Shown in pieces: positions 46,362 through 57,095 of a stretch of 64,000 bases of DNA. Numbering within the stretch: the first letter of the stretch is position 1; every line of letters starts with the position of its first letter. The notes under the pieces were generated by a model, which was not told the DNA's origin, did no database searches, and saw only the letters and a program-made list of their open reading frames with translations. Made by a program: the position numbers and the translations under genes. Source of the DNA: Poa pratensis (lineage: Eukaryota > Streptophyta > Magnoliopsida > Poales > Poaceae); assembly GCA_947311845.1 (NCBI GenBank), contig CAMZMU010000107.1, positions 23,665,326 through 23,729,325 on the forward strand, read 5' to 3'.

Positions 46362-47942
46362 TGATACGTCTCAAACGTATCTATAATTTTTGATGTTCCA
46401 TGCTTGTTTTATACCAATTGCTACATGTTTTGCATCTACTTTATATCACTTTTATACATTTTTTGGGACTAACCTATTAACAAGATGCCGAAGTGCCAGT
46501 TCCTGTTTTCTGCTGTTTTTGTATTCCAGAAAAGCTAGTCTGGAAATATTCTCGGAATTGGACGAAACTACACGGGGTCCCTATTTTCCAGAACCACTGA
46601 CCAAGAGGCACGGAGAGGAGCCCAGGGCCCCACACGCCAGGGCGCGGGCCCCCCTCTGCCGCGCCCTGGGTGGTGTGGGCCCCGGGGGTCTCCAGCCGCC
46701 GCCCTTTCGCCTACTTATTCCCCCGACGCGAAAACCCTAAGTACCTGAGCAAATATCCACGAAAAGTTCCAGAGACGCCGCCGTCGTCAACCCTAGCTCG
46801 GGAGGGTTCAGAACCTCTTCCCGGCACCCTGCCGGAGAGGGGAATCGTCACCGGAGGCTTCTACATCGCCATGCCTGCCTCCGGAGTGATGCGTGAGTAG
46901 TTCATCCTTGGACTACGGGTCCATAGCAGTAGCTAGATGGTTGTCTCTCCACTTTGTGCCATCATGTTTAGATCTTGTGAGCTGCCCTACATGATCAAGA
47001 TCATATTATTGTAATGCTACATGTTGTGTTTGCTGGGATCCGATGAATATTGAATATTATGTCAAGTTGATTATCAATCTATCTTATATGTTATTTAAGA
47101 TCTTGCATGCTTTCCGTTACTCGTAGATGCTTTGGCCAAGTAGATGCTTGTAACTCCAAGAGAGAGTATTTATGCTAGATAGTGGGTTCATGTCTCCGTT
47201 TAACCTGGGACAGTGACAGAAAGTTCTAAGGTTGTGGATGTGCTGTTGCCACTAGGGATAACCTAACGATGCTATGTCCACGGACATATGTGTTTGTTTA
47301 CATTACGCACTTTACTTAATGCAATTATCCGTTGCTTGCAACTTAATACCAATGGGGACTCGGATGACAACCCGGCGGTGGATTATTAGTCATAGATGCT
47401 GTTGGATAACGATCTATGTATTATGTCGTAATGCCCAATTAAATATCATAGTAGTCAACATGTCATGTATATGCATTGTCATGCGCTCACTATTCGTCAA
47501 TTGCCCAGCTGTAATTTGTTCACCCAACATGTTAGTTATCTTTTATGGAGAGACACCACTAGTGAACTGTGGACCCCGGTCCATTCTTTTACACTGATTA
47601 AACAACCACAAACTGCAAACTGTTCCTTTTTCATTCTCTGCAATTTAATACTCATTTTCCACACCATACGTTTAATCCTTTGTTTTCAGCAAGCCAGTGA
47701 GATTGACAACCTCACTGTTTCGTTGGGGCAAAGTAGTTTGATTGTGTTGTGTGCAGATTCCACGTCAACAGTCCAGACTCCCATCAACAACACTATTTTT
47801 CTGGCGCCGTTGACAACCTTCTGAAGAGTTGCTGCTCCTACTGGTTCGATAACCTTGGTTTCTTTCTGAGGGAAAACTTGCTGCTGACTACATCATACCT
47901 TCCTCTTGGGGTCTCCCAACGAACGTGTGTTTCACGTCATCA
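46362..47942 (+). repeat. 3' LTR (1581 bp)
   Basis: Matches the 5' LTR end to end. Most length differences fall in the GC-rich segment at 46575-46725. Confidence 0.92.
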
Positions 47943-48897
47943 TGCACCCACCCGGTGGGAGCGCAAAGCCGTCTGGCACCGGTATGTTGTGCCGGCGGTA
48001 GACCTCCACCTCCTCCTCTGACAGCGTCGGCGCAGGGAGCACGGCGCGGGAAGAGCTGCCCGCGCCTGGTGGTGGTGCTCGGGACGAACTGCCCTGCTCG
48101 GGGCGGCGGTGCGGCTTGAAGAGGTCCGCCTCGCGCTACGCTGCGAGGCGGCGCGCCTAGGACACGTTCCACTCCTCCTCCTCGCGACGCATCTCGTGGG
48201 CGAACGCCTGGTTCATCATCCGGTCCTCCTGGAGGAGGCGTTGCTGCTCGAGGTGCTCTTGGCGGCGCTCGGGTGTCATGGCGGTCCTGGCGGCGTTGGA
48301 GCGCTTGCGCCGAGCACGACGATCCGCGGCCATCTGCTGGCGGCGGATGCCCTCGTCGGCGCTCTACTCCGGTCGCGGCTTGCTGCTGCCTGGCATGGTG
48401 GCTAGGGTTTCTATGGGAGATGCGAGTTTGAGAAGTGTTGTGTGGAGAGGAGAGGCGCGCCGGGCGCCGTTTTAAAGCCAGCGGGGAGCAGAGGATGCCG
48501 GTCGCCTCATTAACGCCGCCCACCGGTACGTCTGCCACGAGCATTGACGCCGACGACGCGTGCGCGCCACCGCCTGACCTTCCAGTGCTGCGCTCGACGC
48601 GTCGCGTCGTCTGCGCCCGCCAGGGAAACCACTGCGTCATTAAAACGGGCATATCTACCACAATAAATCCCCTGGTTGTGCGGCTGACGCGTCGGGCCCG
48701 CACGTCGGGTTTGAACGAGGCGCGTGTTGCCGCAGTTGCCGGCACGCCTGGTTACGTCCCTAAAACCTGGGCGCGAAGCGGGGTTGCCGGACGTTCTTTC
48801 GGGACGTGCCGGCAATTTTTTTCGTACTGGGCGCGCCCAAAACGTTGATTGGGAGCGTCGATTGGGAGCGGAGTTGGGCGCGCCGGTGGAGATGCTC

Positions 48898-49037
48898 GTT
48901 GCTATGAGTGCATTCTTGTATTGTGCCTATTTGTTTTCACTTTTGTTTCAACGGTAATGGTTGTGTGCATTCTATTTATGGAGTGTATCAGCACAACACA
49001 AACTTATGAGTTTAATAAAGCGTCTTCTATGAAAAAA
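48898..49037. other. Spacer
   Basis: Short flank between the Harbinger-like end and a Helitron terminus. No feature seen. Confidence 0.4.
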
Positions 49038-49068
49038 CTAGATGATACCCCGCGCGTTGCTGCGGGGC
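49038..49068 (-). mobile_element. Helitron 3' terminus (minus orientation)
   Basis: On the minus strand a GC hairpin (ccccgc, loop, gcgggg; plus 49048-49067) is followed by tatcat and CTAG (49038-49041), then T. That is the canonical Helitron 3' end. The element would extend rightward on this strand, but I could not place its 5' TC end with confidence. Confidence 0.65.
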
Positions 49069-49509
49069 GATTTGGTTAAAAAGTTTGTTATTGATAAGGA
49101 GCATATGTAAAAATGATGATTATTAATAAATTATTGTGCCAACCATTCAATTTTGTTGCAACAAAAAATAACATGTTCTAAAAATAATTTCTTGGATTAA
49201 AAATGTGTTATCTCAGCACAAACCATAGTACTATATAATAGGAGTGTACCAAAGAAAATTTGAACATTGTGAAAATCAAGCGCGTCAATAAGTTACAGAT
49301 GCCTGTTTAGTCACATATAATTGTTTCATCATTATAATTTATTGGATGCACATGTGAAGTGAACCAATCCTTGCAATGAGTAGCTACACAATAAAAAATA
49401 CCTTTCTCGATGATCGGTAACTGTAAGTATGCAAGTGAACTGCCCTTTCATTTAATGAACATGAACACAGATTGAGCCAATGGATAATACAAACAAAGCG
49501 GGTCCTTTG
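49069..49509. other. Unassigned, possibly Helitron interior
   Basis: AT-rich sequence with no coding frame of note. Confidence 0.3.
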
Positions 49510-49562
49510 AACTCAGGTTGGAGTTTTTTTTTTTTTTTTTGAGATTAACTCAGGTTGGAGTT
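49510..49562 (-). mobile_element. Micro-insertion with 16-bp target duplication
   Basis: The direct repeat aactcaggttggagtt (49510-49525 and 49547-49562) encloses fifteen T residues plus gagatt. On the minus strand the insert ends in a pure A-run, like the other LINE-tail insertions in the window. Confidence 0.75.
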
Positions 49563-50960
49563 GGTCAACCGAAAAATGCATAGATCGGTATTGTATCGCA
49601 GAAGCTGATGAAAGAGAAACTTCTCCTCATTGTCAATCCACGCGATGCTTCCACTGCTAGAAAACAACAACACAGAAAACAACAAAGCCAAGTACTCATT
49701 CATCTCCATGGAAAACTTTGTCTTCGTAGGTATAGTGGAAATCCATGACTCGTCATGTCATTTTCGTTCAAGTGTAATCCCTAACCGTGAACATATATGA
49801 CTTCATCTAGCCTGCAAGAAGAATGCAAGGTCATGAATCGAGCACAACCAAAAAAGAACCTATGGACTGCAGCAAGCAAAGGCATGGCATTATGGCAACG
49901 ACATATTGAACACGTAGATACCTCCATGTGCGATGGAAGGTAATGCACCAAGATACTGAAATCTAATCAACGTGTAGGTTAAGCAAAACTAATAAGTAAT
50001 GGAGAACACAAAGGTACTGCAATCAAATCAATGGCTAGGTTAAGCCAAATCAAGAAGTAATGGAGAACATCCTGAGTACTGCAGGTCTGCAGGAAAGATG
50101 TGTAACAAATTGACTATCGGCCAGTGGCCTCCATATCTTCTGAGGAACTTCTGAGTATGGCAGGCCGATTCTGCTCTCGCACGTTCAACAGCAATAAGCC
50201 AATGCATAGAATCCAAATCCTCTATAGAAGAAGGCAGTTTGGCCGCACCTTGTACTACTCATTGTCCAGCGGGAGATCAATTAACCACGTACCTGGTCCA
50301 AATGCCTAAAAAACGATCAAAGATTCCTAGCTCAAACATTTTGGTTGTTGATCAAAGATTATCCCTGGCCTGCCGCCGCGGCTCTGCTCAAGGCTGCAAT
50401 GCTCATTATCTGCGAGGGCTTAAGAGGATATGGTGTGAAGTGAAGTGAAGATGAAGAGAGGGAGACGGAGTGGCTAGCCAAGCAGCGCCATGAGCCATGT
50501 GGGTGTGGCAGACACATACCATACTGAAAGAAGCGATGCGAACTTTATAGGGCTGAGATGGAGCTTGACACTTTATATGGACAAAAAAATCTGAGCCAAT
50601 CTCCTCATATGCCTCAACCATTTTCGTGTAATTATTTCTCCGGGAGATGATGGGGAAGAGGAAGAGAATACGCCACCACGAAGATCATGGGGAAGAGGAA
50701 GCACCAATGGTCGCCGATGCACAGGCGGCTAATGAGATCAGCGAAGGTAATGGGCTGTATGTAGGATGGAGTAATGGGCTGTTACGTATGGGCTGAAATA
50801 TTGGGTTGCATGTAGACTGGTCGGTAGTCTAGCAGATATTAGCGAACGTCGAACGGAACGGAACTGAACCGAACGGAACGACATTTTCTTGGCTGAGTTG
50901 GCAGATCTGCTGACGTGGATAGGCTGCATGTTGAGAGAAATAGATAGTGGGGATGAACTA
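49563..50960. other. Unassigned intergenic stretch
   Basis: No supported gene. Short frames lack motifs. Confidence 0.4.
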
Positions 50961-51321
50961 TCTATACTTCTTATAAAGCAAAACCCCACTAAGTGTAGTT
51001 AATATTTTTTTATCTCTACATGCAAGCTATCCACATCATCCACTTTCTTAGCCAATCAATTGTCCATGGCATCTCCATTAATATTTATTAATCTTTACAT
51101 GAAAACTCTACATTATTCATTTCTTTAACCATCTAATTATCCATATTAATAATTTATAGTACACACTCTTCATGTCGATTAAATTTAGTATTCGACTATG
51201 ACAAGTTGAATTTTGCATACTATTTTAGAAAATTTATTATACCGTACCTATTATATATTTTTATTTACACAATATAATTTATAAAGGGATTCCCGCTGCA
51301 ACGCGCGGGGTATTTTTCTAG
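50961..51321 (+). mobile_element. Small non-autonomous Helitron (361 bp)
   Basis: It starts tctatacttcttataaagca directly after an A and ends with the hairpin cccgc-gcggg (about 51293-51310), then tattttt and CTAG directly before a T. TC start, 3' hairpin, CTRR end and A/T insertion are the Helitron hallmarks. No target duplication and no coding capacity. Confidence 0.85.
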
Positions 51322-52185
51322 TTTAGTTATATAGGATATGTCACTGCATACGTTGTCCGTTTGCTTACCCTCGTCGTTTCCAGTCAAGCGGTCAAAGTCA
51401 GCTCTCTCTCTCTCTCCCGCCACGGTTTGGCACCGGTCAAAGTACTCGATTAGACACTGTTCACCTCACCACACAAATGTGGCCTTCATACGTACCTTCT
51501 TCACAGGCATGCCGTGGGACTGGGAGGAACAGTACGCACAAAGGCAGAATTTTTTTTTAAACGGCAAGAAAGGCTTTTTACGCCTGCAACATCTGAACTC
51601 ATGAACAAGGCATACATAGGTACACTGAACGCAGATAAACTTCTGGGTAGCTAGCTTAGGCCGAAGATTGTAGAGGTCTTAAAGATGAGCAAACATCTGA
51701 TGCGCCGCAATGTTAACTTTGTTTGATATATTTTCTTCTTTGGAATCTGACTTTTATTTGTCGGTTTTGCATCACCATTTGTGCGCCCTATCAGTTGTAC
51801 GTGTGATTGCAACTAATTTTTTTGAGTTGCAAGTGGATTAACAACTGAGATTTTTAAGTTGCGGATTGGTTGCAACCAATTGGTTCACGTTGAAAAAATA
51901 TATTCAAAAGTAAATAATTTCTCACGTGATACATAATCTTGGGGATAACATCCCTTAAATAATGAGAACTGATTAATTAAGCTACTTCTCAGTTAAATGA
52001 GAATTAGCCACACCCTATATATGTAAGCAAGAGTATGCCTGACAAAACCGCAAGATATATTGACCGATCGGATCCCTGGAAGTTGTTGACTAGTCTCATG
52101 TAGCATAACTTTATTAACTAAAACAATTAACCCTCATAAGTCAGATATTAATTTGAGCATTCGTTTTATAGTAATTCAGATGCTA
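51322..52185. other. Unassigned intergenic stretch
   Basis: A short T-run (about 51549) is followed by aaacggcaagaaaggc. It resembles a LINE tail, but no flanking duplication was found. Confidence 0.4.
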
Positions 52186-52489
52186 CTCCCTCCGTTTAGG
52201 TGTATAGGGCCTCTACCAAAAGGCACCGCGACCAAAGCAGATGATGACTGGTTATATTACTCCCCAATCAGCGATTAAATAGGCACGATACATTAATTAG
52301 CCTATTAACTAGCCAAGCCATGCATTGGTCAAACCGTATCGTACCACCTATTAGGAGCAATTAGAGGAGGAGAGAGAGGGCCTGCAACTTCCAATTAATT
52401 AGGCTAATTAATGTTTGGGGCCTTATTTCTGCCTAGTTTGTGAACAAATATATTTTCACAAGAGGCCCTATACACCTAAACGGAGGGAG
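52186..52489. mobile_element. Stowaway-type MITE with perfect 29-bp TIRs
   Basis: It starts ctccctccgtttaggtgtat, and its 29-bp arms (52186-52214 and 52461-52489) are perfect inverted repeats. TA flanks both sides (52184-52185 and 52490-52491). At 304 bp with an intact TIR pair it appears young. Confidence 0.93.
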
Positions 52490-53094
52490 TACTAAATATG
52501 GGCAAAACAATTGACATGTTGGCATGTTGCTTAGGGTATGAGAAGATACTTATGCGTCTTGTTGGTTGGCGAACATAGCACACTTAATTCAGCATGGATC
52601 ATCTTTTGACTGTCTTATTGGAGTGGATAAGACGTTTTGACCATAAAGTTCACATGGATTCACATGAATGACCGGCGGTTAGCCGTCTCATGGATTTTAA
52701 CGATTTGATTTTAGTGATCGGAGCACAATGCAATGCTTCCTGTCTAAAAATCTAGTATCGTCGAATGTCGGTGCCCAAAGCTCCAAACACAGGACAAGAC
52801 TAACAATTAAGTAGTGTAGCAAACAAGTTATAGACAAATGTGACGAAATTTCAACATTTTCAAATTGTGTATTGTTCACATATCTAGAGCAATCATTTGT
52901 CATTTTTGCCTTGCCTGAAATATAACGAATTTTGGATTAAATTTTTGCACACTTATAGATTATATTATTATCTACATCTATTTTTCTGATGTTTTGAAAC
53001 TTCAAAATTCGAATTTGAGCGTTTGAAAATACCGAGCTCCATGGAGCTCGGCCTCAAAAACACCTCTCTCAAAGTACTTCATGCTACCTACTTA
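52490..53094. other. Unassigned intergenic stretch
   Basis: No supported gene. A palindromic gagctccatggagctc occurs at about 53034-53049. Confidence 0.4.
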
Positions 53095-54640
53095 TATCAT
53101 CTCCACTCGTGGCGCCAATAGGCCCTCCCAATAGTTTTTTCTTATTTTTTTCTCCGAATTCAAATATTTTACCACATACAAATCAAATTATCTGAATAGT
53201 ACATAAAGTTCAAGGCATAAAATAAATATCCACAATAATTAAAAATAACAATATATTGTTCCATATAATTCGAATTTGTTGCCCTGCCACGGCTGTTGTT
53301 GCCATTCCCCGGCGTGCCCACAAATGCTCGGCTAGATCATTTTGAAGCTGATGATGAATGCCTTCATCCCTTATCTCTATATGCATGGCGAGGAAATCAG
53401 CAAAATCTACTGGCAACAGGTGATCAACATCGGCTAGGGGACCTTGAAAGTCGAACGGAAGAGGATCATTGACTGGATACACGCGTTCACTCTCAATGAT
53501 CATGTTGTGCATGATCACACATTCATTCATGACCTCTCACATTTGTTCGTTCGACCATAACAGAGCAGAGCACCAGACAATAGCAAACTGCGATTGGAGC
53601 ACTCCAAAATGCCTGCTCGACATCCTTCCTCACACTCTCTTGTCAGAGCAGGGTACCAGACAACAGCAAACCATGATTGGATCACTTAAAATCGGATTGG
53701 AGATTGTCTTGACAAATGTAGCCCACCTTTGATAGATGTTATCGGCTAGGTATTACCCTTTGTCGTACAGGTGGCTATTGATCTCGTAGTTGACTGTTGG
53801 AGCATGACCTGCAACAAGCTTCGCAAATACCGGAGAGCGTTGAAGCACGTTGATGCCATTGTGGGATCCTGCCATGTCAAAAAAAGCGTGCCAAATCCAT
53901 AGTTCATGATCGGCCAAAACTTCAAGTACCACAATGCAATATCCTTCATGGCCCCCTTTGTACAATCCTTGCCAACCAAATGGACAACTCTTCCAGTTCC
54001 ATTGCATGCAGTCGATGCTTCCTAGCATCGCAGGAAATCCTCTCGCTGCGTACTGTTCCATGGTCTGAGTTGTTTCTTCTTCATTTGGTCCTCTCAAATA
54101 GTGCGGGCCAAACACTGCCACCACTGCCCTGCAATATATGTACATTGATTTGATAGTTGTAGACTTCGACATGCACATATAGTCGTCTTGACCATCTGCA
54201 GGTGCTCCATATGCAAGCATCCTCATGGCATCAGTGCACTTCTGGATTGATGAGAAACCAGCCATTCCCACGACGTCTTTCTTCAACTTGAACCATGGAT
54301 CATACTCCCTCACGGCATGCGTGATCTGCAAGCACATGTCGCGGTTCATTCAAAACCTCCGACGAAAATCCTTTCGAGTGAATGTTGGGACTTCGGCAAA
54401 GTAATCCGAGGTCAACATGCAATGGCCCTCCATCCCCTGTCTTGGCTTGGTCTTGATCCTCCCAGCATCGAGCCTCCTCGTTTGGAAGCGGCATTGGCGG
54501 ACTCATCGGTTTGAAGTTGTAGAAGACAAGGAAGAATTGCCAAATTCTCGTCTTTCTCAGGGTGATGGCGGCTTCCTCTTCCATCAACATGTGAGCCATC
54601 ATCTCATCATCGATATCCATCTGCTGAAATCAAACATAAA
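53095..54640 (-). pseudogene. PIF/Harbinger transposase remnant (copy 2)
   Basis: The minus-strand start at 54620 gives MDIDDEMMAHMLMEEEA, the acidic N-terminus usual in this family. The main frame at 54349-53753 carries YGAPADGQDDY, ARGFPAMLGSIDCMQW (first catalytic Asp), CPFGWQGLYKGG and GSHNGINVLQRSP. In relatives the last reads SHND, so the second catalytic Asp is replaced by Gly. The C-terminus is at 53530-53210 with [12 protein letters not shown] and FADFLAMHIEIRDEG. Frames change between these blocks, and the gene is dead. TTA precedes tatcatctccactcgtggcg at 53095, similar to the other Harbinger ends. The right end was not found. Confidence 0.85.
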
Positions 54641-55770
54641 AATGAATCACCCATCCGAAAACGGGGCTCCGGGCTACAATTGTGAAAATGATCAGCCTAC
54701 CAGACGGCCGAACACCTTGCGTGCAAGGTGGGCGCGCGAGGTAGTCGGAGCTCTGTGGCCGGCGAGAGTCGACGAGAGCCGTCGCGGGGAGTCTAGGGAA
54801 GAAGGGGGTTGCGATGGTGCGAGATTTCTATGTCCGACGAGCTAGCGTCGCGGAGGACAGAGAGGTGTGAGGCGGCGAGGAGGACGGCGCTCGCGGGTGG
54901 AAATGAGGTGGAAGAAGTAAAAGGAAAGGTGTGGTAAAGTTTATGCTACTATGTCAATGGAAAGTTGCAGCTTTTCCATACGCCAGGCTGGGCAAAGGAC
55001 ACATGAATGATATGACAAACCATGGAGCACTGTCCGAGTGTCCGTAACTGTCGAGCTGGCAGTTTGGAGCGCTCGACTAGTCGAGTGACACTGCGAATGT
55101 CGTCACACGGCACAGTGCAGCGCATACAAGCGACCATCCATAGTTCCATACGATAGACGTTGGTTGCTAGCTAGAAGCCTAGATGGCTAGAATAATGGTG
55201 CTTGCATGAGTTGTCACCCGTGACTCGTAGCACGGACAAGTAGACAACATGCTCATGCACCACCTAAAATCTTCTTTACTCGTACGATTACCTTTCTGGA
55301 AGAGCTACTGAGTTGCCCCATGTAAGTGCAAGTTGGGAGGTTGCATTTTCCTAAAGGAATTGACTGACAAGAGTTGCTATGGAGTTTGTCGATAGATTAG
55401 CCAAAGGAAACATCGGATGCATGCTCATGGAAACTTGCAACCAGAAATCATCTCAACTTGCTGGTGCTTCATATCTAGGCTAGTTGTATGTAGTTCGCAC
55501 ATATTGAAATACGTACTCGTCACTATGTGCAATTTCTCCATGTGGTGTTGGTGTTTGTTGTATGGTTTTCGTCCGATTTTTCTCCCGTAAATAAACACGG
55601 CACATTTCTTAATTACTAGATAAGTCAAAGATTTTGCCTTCGTTTAAAAAAAACTATGTGCAATCTGCAAGCCAGTGGAATAACTCATCATGCAACTGGA
55701 GTTTATTTTACCTGCAAAACAATTTCCACTTTCCCTCGCATGAAAAATAAACATGCTCTAGCCCTACTTA
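54641..55770. other. Unassigned stretch
   Basis: The part to about 54920 is GC-rich and probably the 5' part of Harbinger copy 2. The rest shows no gene. Confidence 0.4.
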
Positions 55771-57095
55771 GAGCATCTCCTACCAGAACCCCCATATCCC
55801 CCTAAATGTCCGGATAGACAGCCCGGACACGACCTAGAACAGAAAACACCTACCCAAATGGAACCCCCAAATTCAGACCAAACGTCTGAACTGTCCGACA
55901 ATTTTCATACGTAGCCCTTATTGGAGGATTGTGACCGCCCGGACGCGCTCGCACATCGGCTCCGACAGGCCAGACACACCCTAAATCAAACAAAATCGCC
56001 CCAAACCTTGTGGATATGGATCTTTCTCCACATATCCGTTCAATCTTTTCTAGCTCCGTCGCCTTTTCGTCCTACCCCTTTCTCCCCTGTATTCTTGCTG
56101 CACTTTCCTCGTCCAGGTTTCGGCCGGAAAAAAGCTCCGCAAGTTGAAAAGCGGCGTCCAAATCCAGCCCTCTTCGTATTCAACTATAGAAAAATCAGTT
56201 CTACCCGGATTATAAGAAGATAGATTAATTTACACCGGCTTGCAATTTGGCAGGACTCCGTTTTGCAACCCCAGCCCTACTGCCTCGTTTCCAAATTGTC
56301 AACTTGTCAGAGTATTATAACTTTGTAATATATTTTTTTGAGGGAAAAAACTTTGTAATATGTTTTTTAAGGGAAAAAATCTTTGTAATATGTAACAGCC
56401 TAATTATGGTGCAATCACAAATGGGCCGAATTTGGAGATCCAGTTCACAGCATGTCTACTCAACGTGGTCCATGGGCCGCAAAAACAACCCAAGATAGAA
56501 CTGCAACTACCGGACAGGAAAAGCGGTACAATCAGTACTGTCACCTCTTCATGTACTGCAAAAACTTTGCGTCTTAACTGTCCCAACTTACATCATTTAC
56601 CATTTACCATCAAAATATGTGGGCATGGAACATGGACCATGGGAAAGTTTCAGATCAGACCTTTCTTTAAACTTTATAGGGGCCTCCACCGGTGTTTGTT
56701 TCTTTGCTCCTCTCTGTCAATCTGGGCTCGCACAGTTGCGAGATCTGTCAAAACCAAATCATGAATAGATCTAGAATCCGATGTTGTTCAACAGTTAACT
56801 TTATTCGGTTTACTGGAGACAATGCTTGCAGGAGGATTGCACACAAGCTGCATCTTAAGTAACTCGCAAACAATAATTCTATTTACCACTCGACGCAATT
56901 TGGCCATCAAGTGACAATCTTTGCATACAAATTATGTCCTGCTTTACAGCTTACCAGAAAGAAAATTCCTATATGAAAAGGAAGAGCACAAAGGAGTAGT
57001 ACACGGAGCTAGAAAATTGCAACCCAATTAAAAGATCTTCTGAGCAATGTGCTTTATCGCTTATCAGCACGTAGAAATAATGTATGATACCATTG
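55771..57095. other. Unassigned stretch including the PMT 3' flank
   Basis: gagcatctcctaccag at about 55771 resembles a Harbinger/MITE end, with no partner found. A tandem triplet follows at 56318-56398. The last few hundred bases probably include the PMT 3' UTR. Confidence 0.35.
56318..56398. repeat. Tandem triplet containing T-runs
   Basis: ctttgtaatat occurs three times (about 56322, 56351, 56382), separated by attttttt-gaggg-aaaa and gttttttaagggaaaaaat. The layout could be two successive poly(T)-led micro-insertions or simple slippage. Confidence 0.6.

Larger units (their letters stand above)
41000..47942 (+). mobile_element. Complete Gypsy-type LTR retrotransposon lacking recognisable pol
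   Basis: Two LTRs (41000-42599 and 46362-47942) start tgatacgtct and end acgtcatca. Target duplication is cgcac (40995-40999) against tgcac (47943-47947), a single C/T difference. A PBS follows the 5' LTR (42611-42628), and a purine-rich aagcttggggatgc precedes the 3' LTR. The 3762-bp interior has short frames (for example 42853-43188 and 43273-43596) but no protease, reverse transcriptase, RNase H or integrase motif. That marks it as a large non-autonomous derivative that would depend on proteins from a relative. By eye the LTRs differ by about ten substitutions outside one indel-rich segment, suggesting a fairly recent insertion. Confidence 0.92.
40420..48396 (-). pseudogene. Decayed non-transposase ORF inside the Harbinger-like element, interrupted by Gypsy
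   Basis: The minus-strand ATG at 48396 opens MPGSSKPRPE. In-frame stops follow, but protein-like text continues: TPERRQEHLEQQRLLQEDRM, REEEEWN, SEEEVEVYRRHNIPVPDGF and ALPPG up to 47943. It resumes on the other side of the Gypsy element at 40999 with RNVVKVPVAPALSGRPRLEY and ends near 40768. Further acidic text with EWEGMETFLKAGAAAG follows in other frames. The junction would read LPPGWVRNVV if one base were restored. I know similar proteins as multicopy hypothetical genes in Triticeae, without assigned function. It is probably a transposon-borne family. Confidence 0.5.
40100..48897. mobile_element. Harbinger-like TIR element carrying a decayed ORF, split by a Gypsy element
   Basis: The left end gagcatctccaccggcgcg (40100) and right end cgcgccggtggagatgctc (48879-48897) are perfect inverted repeats, extended by gccaataggcgctccc-type subtermini (ctattgggagcgtcg near 40183, gattgggagcgtcg near 48847). 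The same terminus occurs on the Harbinger copy at 60902. TTA precedes the left end, but gtt follows the right, so the target duplication is not intact. Without the inserted Gypsy element the length would be about 1.9 kb. It encodes no transposase. Its only long coding trace is a minus-strand ORF. Confidence 0.7.

Noticed and set aside
47888..48745. 285-codon minus frame across the Gypsy/Harbinger-like boundary
   Set aside because: It runs across the transposon junction and changes character there. The protein-like text in this region lies in a different, interrupted frame.
55771..55930. Possible Harbinger/MITE end (gagcatctcctaccag)
   Set aside because: No partner inverted end or target duplication was found within a plausible distance.
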